Position numbers and translations under genes: made by a program
Origin: Enoplosus armatus
Taxonomy: Eukaryota > Chordata > Actinopteri > Centrarchiformes > Enoplosidae
NCBI RefSeq assembly: GCF_043641665.1
Contig: NC_092188.1
Span: 21,428,204-21,492,203, forward strand
Direction: 5' to 3'
DNA: 64,000 bases
In this document: positions 47,614 to 64,000 of the stretch, piece by piece
Layout of the letters: every line of letters begins with the position of its first letter
Numbering within the stretch: position 1 is the stretch's first letter
The notes under the pieces: generated by a model
The model's input: the letters and a program-made list of their open reading frames with translations, nothing else
Database searches by the model: none
Told to the model about the DNA's origin: nothing

Positions 47614-47665
<52 letters not shown>
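47614..47665. repeat. CA dinucleotide microsatellite, about 26 units
   Basis: Nearly pure CA array ending in cgcgtg, in the rims2-dcstamp spacer. It is the longest CA array in the window. Confidence 0.97.
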
Positions 47666-47667
<2 letters not shown>

Positions 47668-47699
47668 GTGTAACATGCTTTCTATAGAAACTGTATGTA

Positions 47700-48160
47700 A
47701 GAAGTAACTGCTAAAGGGGCACTGCAGCAATTTAGTATTGCGCTTTATCAGAGTTTGAGGGTTTGTTAGATGAGGCACAGAAATACTGATTATTAGTCCT
47801 TAGTATGGGTCAAGCTCCAAAAATGACATCACGTTGACTTGAATATCACCGCAGTATAATGTACATGATTTTTGGAACATTTGGATGGAAGTCATCGTCT
47901 TCTCTAGAGCCACGCAGCTAGCACGGCTAATAACAAGTAGCCCTCAGTGTTTGACATAAATGATGTGTTTTCAAAGATTTTGAAAGAGTTCGAACTCTAC
48001 ATGAACTCAACAGCCTTTCACTCTTTCAGTACCTCTTACTGCATGTGACACTTCCACAGGCTTTTCAGGGTGAAGCTGCTGACGTAGAGACCCTGCTATC
48101 ATTATCAAGTCATTATTTTCCCCGTTGAAAGTCGTGATCTGAGTCAGATAGCTGCTTTCG
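47700..48160. repeat. Possible dispersed repeat between rims2 and dcstamp
   Basis: Starts aaaggggcactgcagcaatt, which resembles dispersed fish repeats that I recall only loosely. No inverted ends or target duplication were identified. The rest of the spacer to 48500 has no recognised gene. Confidence 0.25.
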
Positions 48161-48529
48161 AGGGAAAGCATTCAACCTTGATAATTACAGCACAATTCAA
48201 TAACTTTACTAGATGACAATGTGGAAATAACCTTACAATCGCAACGCTTACGTTTCCTTATTGCTGTGAAGAGGAGTCCACTGCCACCTGCTCCTTTTAA
48301 AAGGTATTTTTTAGGGCTTTTATCACGTTTGCTGTTGAAATGTCTCAGAGTGTGTACACCAAGTAATCTGAATGTATACATACAGCACATTAGTAGCACA
48401 CAGCCTTGCAATCCTCAACAAAATACTAAAAGCACAATCAAGTCTCACGCTGTCAACGTTCAGCTTCTGCTTTTGGTTGAAAAATAGGGATGACTGGGAA
48501 ATGACGACTGACTGTGGTTTGAGGGGACA

Positions 48530-48610
48530 GAAGAGTTCCTGTTTTCGCCGTATTTAAGGAGAATGCAGACTGCATGCATGAGAACAGATGTCGAGTGCTA
48601 CACGGCAGGT
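48530..48610 (+). promoter_or_regulatory. Candidate dcstamp promoter and 5' UTR exon
   Basis: A TATA-like tatttaag (48550-48557) is followed 50 bases later by CGGCAG|gtttgt, a possible donor. The coding exon has a splice acceptor (ggtatccag) directly before its ATG, so a noncoding first exon is expected upstream. This is the best candidate, but it is inference. Confidence 0.25.
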
Positions 48611-48846
48611 TTGTACTGTTTGTGTCTTTCATTGCATTAATGCTCATATTTAAGGCATGTTGACAGTCTAAATGTATCTTTTCAGATTGCAATTTTGACA
48701 GAAAGGTGAAGCCATTTAGTTGAATATTAAATGCTGTATATCTTTTGCAATTATCTGCTCATCTAACCTCTTTTTTTCAATGTGGCTGTTGCACTCACAC
48801 AGTGTTGGGTTTCCCCCCCCCCCCTCTGTCTCCTTCGGTATCCAGG

Positions 48847-49893
48847 ATGCTGCTCTCATGGATTGCAATAAAACAGAGCTGCAAGGATATTGGTTATCTA
48901 GCTTTGGATGTTTTCATAACCGGCAAAAGGGATGGCTTTGGAATAACTCTCCTCCTCCTCCTCACCTGTAGCTTCTCCAGCCTCCTGCTCAGCTCCCTGC
49001 TCCTCCTGTACCTCCTCTCCACCCTCAACTATGAGCTGGCTGTGGCTGGAGGGATCGCCGGCTGCTTTGGGGCACTACTGACCGTTGCCCTCTTCCTGTC
49101 AAAGCGAGTGAGGTGCTTGGGGACTCTATTTGTGATCTCTGTTTTCATGAAGAAGAGTCGGAACCTGCTCCTGACTGCTGGAACCAGTTTAGTGGTTCTT
49201 AGGAATATCCGCAACACCCTGGAGAACCTCACGGGCCTGGTCAGGAGCATGATTTGCAACCTGAGGGCCAAGAAAGCAGCCATCATTGCTCCATTCAGTA
49301 ACTATGTGAAGCTGTTGAAGTGGCTCGGAAACATGCTCAAGGGGGTTACAGACTTAGGGGTCTTGAACCTTGACTCCCAACTCAAGGTCTCACCCAGGCT
49401 GGAATCAGAACTATTCGGAGAGAAGCTCGCTGAAGCGGAGCAGAGGCTGAATGAAACCGTGAAGTATCTGCGGTCAGTTATGAACACAGTCTCCTCCGTG
49501 AGCGAGAGGCTGTTTCCTGCCGTCAGCTTCCTCGTTCTCGCCATGTTTATAGCGCTGCACATAAAGAAATTCTGCAACGACATGAAATATGAAAACAGGT
49601 TCATCAGCGGCAAGTTTGTCCGTTTTGATGAGAAGCAGAAGGCGGAGGGAAAGCCCCACGTCCTCCCCCTCACGCCGGAGGAGGAGAAGCTGTACACCGC
49701 TGTCCCCTCCGCCCGTCCCACCTCCAGAGAGGGGAAAGCCATGCTGAAGTTTGGTGTTCCAGTTGTCTCCCATTTTGTGTCTTGGGTCATATTCATAACT
49801 GTGGATGCCTTATTGTACTGTTTTGTTGACATTGTAACAAGAAAGTTATCAGAGCTGGAACCATTCCATGTCCCATTGTTGATGAGCATCAAA
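48847..49893 (+). CDS. dcstamp: dcstamp coding exon 1
   Basis: Encodes residues 1-349, from MLLSWIAIKQ to HVPLLMSIK. Donor is AAA|gtaagt, phase 0. The exon contains the N-terminal membrane segments, the extracellular or luminal LESELFGEKLAEAEQRLNET stretch, and the start of the DC-STAMP-like domain. Confidence 0.93.
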
Positions 49894-50454
49894 GTAAGTC
49901 TGTTTGTGACAGTGTAAGACCTGCTGATACTTCTGCATTTACAGTGTTCGACACTGAATACCATTTATCTTCTCAGGGGATTGCGACTTTGATAGGGATA
50001 CCGTTTGGGGAGGAAAGCCACGAAAAAGACTTCTCCTACTCTGTGACCCTGTTTGAGAAGAAGTGTCTTCCTAAACCCAAGCTGCTGCTCTACAACTCTG
50101 TCGTCCCTTTGGCTGCCATCCTCCTCACTCTGCTCGTCATGTCTCTGATGGCTGCCAAAGCGGCCCAGCTCAGGCTGATGGTCTGCGAGCGGTTCTTCTC
50201 CACCGCTGCCGAGGAGAGAGTGGAATACCTGCACAGCAAAATCCTGAGGAAGAGACTGAAAAGGAGGAGGGAGAAAAGCATCTGCAGCCTCGCGTCACTC
50301 TATTTTAAGGTATATATGCATTGCTGCGTCTCACTAGTTAAGTGTGTATAAAGCATAAGGGTGATAACCATAAGGGTTGGTCTTCTCTTTTCAGCCACAT
50401 TTCTGGTGCCCACTGCTCTTCAGGCCCAGAGAGGATCCACAAAGTGTCGTGTGA
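48847..50454 (+). CDS. dcstamp: DC-STAMP, multi-pass cell-fusion protein
   Basis: DC-STAMP is a multi-pass membrane protein needed for fusion of osteoclasts and macrophage giant cells. Three coding exons (48847-49893, 49977-50309, 50395-50454) join in phase 0 and give 479 residues; the human protein has 470. Hydrophobic segments lie near residues 32-57, 63-84, 90-101, 223-239, 303-327 and 389-410. Matches to human include KYEN followed by FVRFDE, VLPLTPEE, and CLPKPKLLL. The C-terminal half is the DC-STAMP-like domain, and the tail after it is strongly basic (RKRLKRRREK). Asn-127 and Asn-202 are possible glycosylation sites. The start at 48847 is chosen because ggtatccag is a good acceptor one base before it; an in-frame ATG at 48745 would need translation through that tract. 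OC-STAMP is the alternative, but synteny favours DCSTAMP. Confidence 0.94.
49977..50309 (+). CDS. dcstamp: dcstamp coding exon 2
   Basis: Encodes residues 350-460, GIATLIGIPF to SICSLASLYFK, including CLPKPKLLLYN and the last membrane segment. Acceptor atcttctcag, donor TTAAG|gtatat, phase 0 on both sides. The intron before it is only 83 bases. Confidence 0.93.
50395..50454 (+). CDS. dcstamp: dcstamp coding exon 3 and stop
   Basis: Follows tctcttttcag and encodes PHFWCPLLFRPREDPQSVV then TGA. Human DC-STAMP has HFWLPVLK at the same point, followed by a longer tail. Confidence 0.88.
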   Translation, partial: PHFWCPLLFRPREDPQSVV

Positions 50455-50515
50455 GGACGTTTCTGCTGGGTTCACCTTTATTCTGTGAATGAGGAAGCAC
50501 ACAGAGACATAAGAA

Positions 50516-50730
50516 AGTCTCCTAGTGGAGTCTGTAGAGTTCAGACTGCTGTTGTGGATGGTTTAAAATCAAGCCCCCAGATGGTTGATGGAAGTGTCCC
50601 ACAAGGATCAATAATAGGCCTCCTGATATTTATTCAATACATAAATAATGTTTATTTTCTAACTTAAAAGGTCCATTTTTCTGACGATTATACAACCCAT
50701 TATGCTCTCTACACAGGATGATGGAGATTT
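50516..50730 (+). mobile_element. Decayed LINE reverse-transcriptase fragment in the dcstamp 3' UTR
   Basis: The open stretch reads VVDGLKSSPQMVDGSVPQGS then IIGLLIFIQYINN, the known non-LTR reverse-transcriptase block normally like GVPQGSILGPLLF and YIND. After a stop, VHFSDDYTTHYA follows, a damaged version of the catalytic YADD block. It starts 62 bases after the dcstamp stop and before its poly-A signal, so it is likely transcribed as UTR. Rex, CR1 or L2-like clades are possible; the family is not resolved. Confidence 0.72.
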
Positions 50731-50975
50731 ATTGTATGGGAAGACTATGAACCTTACAACTGGAATGAAATGAAAAACATCTGAGGGAGTTTAAACTTAT
50801 ATATTTATACATATATTTATTTTAGTGTGTTTTAGTTTGTGTGTGTGTGTGTGTGTGAGACTCCTTTTTGTGACTGAATTTTCTTGTTGTGATGTTGTGT
50901 ATATAACGTATCTGGTGTTATTTAATTACATATATGGATACTTTTCTATATTATATTTTGTGGGACATTTTGAAC

Positions 50976-50981
50976 AATAAA
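50976..50981 (+). terminator. dcstamp: Probable poly-A signal AATAAA for dcstamp
   Basis: Canonical hexamer 522 bases after the stop codon, in caataaatgcctg. A GT/T-rich stretch follows within 60 bases. A GT repeat at 50837-50855 lies inside the UTR. Confidence 0.65.
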
Positions 50982-53125
50982 TGCCTGCTGCTCAAACACT
51001 GTCGCCCCATTCCTTGTCTTTACCTGTGCTGTATCAGTGTAGTTGCTAAAGTAGTTCATGAAGTTATATCATTACATGACACATGACATTACATAACAGA
51101 TCAGTCTGCCAGTCGACAGCGATGGTAACCATGGAGTGTTTCATCATGGTTTGTGGACGGAATGCTTTCTCACTGATTATAATAGCCCACCAATTACAAA
51201 CCATAAATCAAGAGGTTATGAATTCAATTCAGCTTAGCTTCAATGAGCACTCGGCAACCAGGCATTTCACTTGACTCGTCAGAGACATTAAATACATTAA
51301 CATCATCTAACAAGGCAGATGACAGTATCCTGTGAAGAATCTATCCCAAACCGTGAGCAGAATCCATGAGATAACGACTTGACGTGTTTCATTTTACGTG
51401 GTACCTCATTTAAGTTGGCAATTATGCATTCATGAGGGTAGCAGTGGATCCTATTATAAGCACTCCTCTGTATTTGTCTTAGATAACAGAGCACCAAACA
51501 GAATCTAAAACACAGAGGCAGGCCTCTGTGTTTTACGTCCATGCTTAATGCTCCCCTGCAGAGTGTGTGCGGCACAGCGGCATTTGCTTACATAATCTAT
51601 GACAGATGTCCCCTACATGTGCAGTGAACAGCACAGTCCACTTTCCACTTACACACTGTCACTGCTCATCGACGTCTCACAGGTGTTCGTCTCAGATTTG
51701 ACCCCAGTGTTATTTTCCTTTCGAGTTAAATGGAATCAGCAATCAACTTCCTCCTATTGTTATCATCTGGGACACATAACCTCAAATTGTTCTTAATGAG
51801 CAGACCGGACTGTTTGCATAGTTTGTATGAATAATGTAAAAATAGTGCACTCTTATATGTGTACTAATAAAAAAAAAAAAGAGGCAACGATGTCCTCCAA
51901 TTTAAATGAAAGGTTTTCTCCGCTCTGCTAAAATGGTTTGCCTTGACTTACTTTCGGTTACACAAGAGGAATTGAGACGGCTGAAGCGACATTAAAAACT
52001 GTTCCAGTGCTTTCTTCCTTGTTGTTCACGTCTATGAACTCCAGTTAGAATCTGTAGATGGCTGCGGAGAGTATCCAGTAGGGCGCGTCTCACCATTTAC
52101 TCTACAATCCCACACCGTCCCTTCCACTGCCAGAGACAAGAGGAAGGAAGTGGTGCAGCTCAAGGATGAGTAGGCCTTCTGTGACTCACACGCTGCCGCT
52201 GACCCGTGTGGCAACCTGATAAGCTCACATTATGTCTCAACTGGCCCTGCGGCATTAATACCACGCCAGCATGCCAGCCCAATAGGAAGCTGCCACATGA
52301 TGGTCGGTGACAGCCACAGACCTTTTTTACCATGGGAAAGGGGTGAATGCAGTCCATACATGGGCATAGATGCAGCGCATATGATACTGCGCGATGCTGC
52401 TGAATATGCAAATACCGAGTCAATCTGGGTCAACAAAGTAAATCTTAATACTTTCACGCATGTCAGTACATTTTAATGAATATTTCATCAAAGGGAAGGA
52501 TGCTTTTGGGTGAGAAACATCAGTCCTGTTACCAATGGCAACAAACATTTGGGGGGGGGGGGGGGGGGGTTGAGAATGTAAAAATACCAGTAAAAGAAGA
52601 ATCAGGCACATCTAAAGCCAGTTTTTAAAAATTGTTTTATAACAAATGTGTATGTGCCTCTTTTCTAATCACAGCTACCATGCAAAACCCCTCCTTTCAT
52701 TCCTTACAGTGAATTACTCGATTGCATAATGTACGTTAGAGCAAATATCATTTTCCGCAGCACAGTGGGTTCTAGCGGCCTGTGCACTGAGCAGAGCTGA
52801 CCTGGAAACCCCACGCGGTCGAACAAATATAATGAAGGTATGAAATGCCAACAGAACATTGACCTAAGTGTGGATCAGAGTTGGCCTAAAGACCAACAGC
52901 CCCACCTATACGGCACACGGCGGTTTAAGTGACGAAGCAGTGTATGTGTGACTTGCACAAAGATGTCAAAACAGTCACATGTTAAGAAAACGTAGAAACC
53001 GCTCAGGTCAGCAGGTTTTTCAGTGAGACAGCATTCAGTTGTTTTGGCTTTGGTAGCTTCTGGATTGTACTGGAGACACACACAGCTGGGGTTTCAAAGT
53101 GCCTCTCACGCTCCAGCTCAGTTAT
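50982..53125. other. dcstamp-dpys spacer (tail-to-tail genes)
   Basis: Includes the dpys 3' UTR on the minus strand. A minus-strand ATTAAA (tttaat at 52472-52477) is the best poly-A candidate seen, about 650 bases after the stop. A poly-G run lies at 52551-52569. The 52090-52450 part has little simple repeat and could be conserved noncoding DNA. No gene seen. Confidence 0.5.
52551..52569. repeat. Poly-G run, 19 bases
   Basis: Pure G homopolymer in the dcstamp-dpys spacer. Confidence 0.95.
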
Positions 53126-62452
<9,327 letters not shown>

Positions 62453-62700
62453 CCCTGCCGCTGAGAGAGAGTCTGACAAGTGCAGAGGACGCCGGGGGTT
62501 TGCGCAGAGTGTGTCCGGCTGTGACGGCAGAGCAGCAGGTAGACCCTCTGACACCGGTCCGCCTTGTGAGCGGCGAGTGGTGTGTTCAGGTACTCCAAAG
62601 TTCATGTGAGATACGGAGCCGAGCATTCACTGAGCTCCTGCCATGTAGGAGCAGTTTGACGTGTCAGACACCGCCCCGTTCAATATCTTACACATGAATA
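62453..62700 (-). promoter_or_regulatory. dpys: dpys 5' UTR and promoter region
   Basis: GC- and CpG-rich sequence upstream of the start codon, with a GC box (ccgcccc on the plus strand at 62671-62677) suitable for Sp1. The region changes sharply to AT-rich sequence beyond 62680. No clear TATA box. The start site is not determined. Confidence 0.5.
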
Positions 62701-64000
62701 ATATCTCTTTATAATATCTGAAGAACGACTGGCAGCACCTCGGCAGCTGCAACACATCAATGAATCCAGCCAGATGAAGCGCGTTCCAGTCTGGTTTTCA
62801 CTGCATGCGTTTGGAGTTGGTGTTTATCTCCAACACAAGCCTGTTTTAAAAAAAACTCCCACTCGCAGGTAATATGATGGAAGTCATGGCCAGATTGACT
62901 CGCTAGGGGGCAGAGCATGAGCTGATCTGTCCCTCACTAACCCACCAGCCAGAGCCCTTGATAAACCTGGCTCCAGGTTTCCTACTGTGGCAGTTAGTTT
63001 GTGGTGTATGATTAAACAAATAACCTCTGCAGGACAGGTCTCAACATGTCAGATCATTTTACCACAAACCGACTGACATGCTGCTCCAGATAGTCAAGAA
63101 CTAAACACAGAACAGATGCTCTAAAACGGGTGATGGTCATTTACAGCATGATGGGATGTTTATTTTCTCCGGCTCTCCACAGGAATTTGGAAAAATACGT
63201 ACTGTAATTAAGAACATGAAAAGAAAGGGACCAATAGCTCCCTCCAACAGTCGTCCCAAGAAAGTAAATGTTCCAAACCAGTAAACTTTAAATAATAACT
63301 TTTGCGCTATGTATTGTGTGGAAGGCTCCTGAGCAGAAGCCCTTAAAAACATGCGATATTATGTGTTATCACGTATATCATAAGGGTGACACATTTACAC
63401 CCCTCACTGCATTTTTAGAAGGCCTGTCATTACAAGTGCGTCCTGTGTCTATACACACATTATAGCCAACTGCTGTTGTCTTTGGCTTCACAGGTCAATG
63501 GTTGTTTCATTCTGAAGGAGTCACATCCTTTCAATGCAGGTTGAAATGAAGACGCACCAGCTGAAATCAGCAGTGTGTTAAATGTCAAATTTGACTGAAG
63601 TACTTGTTTAAACAGCAACTAGCTCTCCTGAACTGACCTCAGGTCACCTTACCGTACCTGATCTGTGTAGTGTTTTATAGTCGGAGAACAAAAGAACAAC
63701 GCTTTTTCTAATTATTGTTGAAGTCAAGATGTGGAATGTAAACCAGATATTATCCCATATTATTCTCATTTCGGCTCTATATTTTTATTCTGGTATTCCA
63801 CTAGAGTAGCTTTGCATGATTCACCGTTCAAGTCCTTATTTATCTCCTGCTGGCCCTTCATGCAGCCCCTCAGTTCCCCCTCTGTCTGAAACGAGCTGTT
63901 TTACACAAACTGAACAACCTCCAAAAACCTGAAGAGTCGTCCTGAGCAGAGCGCTCCAATAACTCAGACAGACTGAGCGGGTGGACTATTCATACAGCAC
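62701..64000. other. Upstream flank of dpys; no gene seen
   Basis: Only short chance frames. In human the next gene is LRP12, but nothing like it is visible here. Confidence 0.5.

Noticed and set aside
48745..48846. Upstream in-frame ATG that would lengthen dcstamp by 34 residues
   Set aside because: The added part reads through a poly-C pyrimidine tract and a splice acceptor, and does not resemble the human N-terminus.
49302..49964. 220-residue minus-strand frame
   Set aside because: Antisense shadow of dcstamp exon 1.

Overview
The window is vertebrate nuclear DNA, most likely from a teleost fish. Genes are split by GT-AG introns, intergenic and intronic DNA is full of CA/GT, AT and poly-C microsatellites, and there are short dispersed repeats with inverted ends plus a decayed LINE reverse-transcriptase piece. 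No bacterial-type genes, tRNA, rRNA or CRISPR array were seen. Three genes were recognised by translating exons and matching them to remembered mammalian proteins: RIMS2 (+), DCSTAMP (+) and DPYS (-). Their order and orientation match human 8q22, so this is a conserved synteny block. The species, and which teleost RIMS2 duplicate this is, cannot be decided here.

Layout. Bases 1-45131 hold the 3' part of rims2: the alternatively spliced linker between the two C2 domains, then the whole C2B domain and stop codon. Thirteen long-form exons are confidently placed. A further 240-nt symmetric exon and a 33-nt microexon are likely, and several smaller phase-matched cassettes are candidates. An internal first exon at 40820-40964 begins a short RIM2-gamma-type protein that joins in frame to the last five exons, giving a predicted 281 residues. 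The 3' UTR runs to a poly-A signal near 47561. dcstamp follows at 48847-50454 in three coding exons (479 residues), with a LINE fragment in its apparent 3' UTR. dpys lies on the minus strand in nine exons from 62452 down to 53126 (496 residues), with all metal-ligand positions of dihydropyrimidinase intact. The remainder, to 64000, is upstream flank of dpys.

The three genes are not a functional pathway: RIM2 organises presynaptic active zones, DC-STAMP drives fusion of osteoclast and macrophage precursors, and dihydropyrimidinase degrades uracil and thymine. The most interesting material is in rims2: phase-1 cassette exons, several beginning AAG after the acceptor AG; a three-exon block that keeps frame only if spliced as a unit; an 80-codon charged cassette; and an internal promoter region. 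No wholly new biological system was found.
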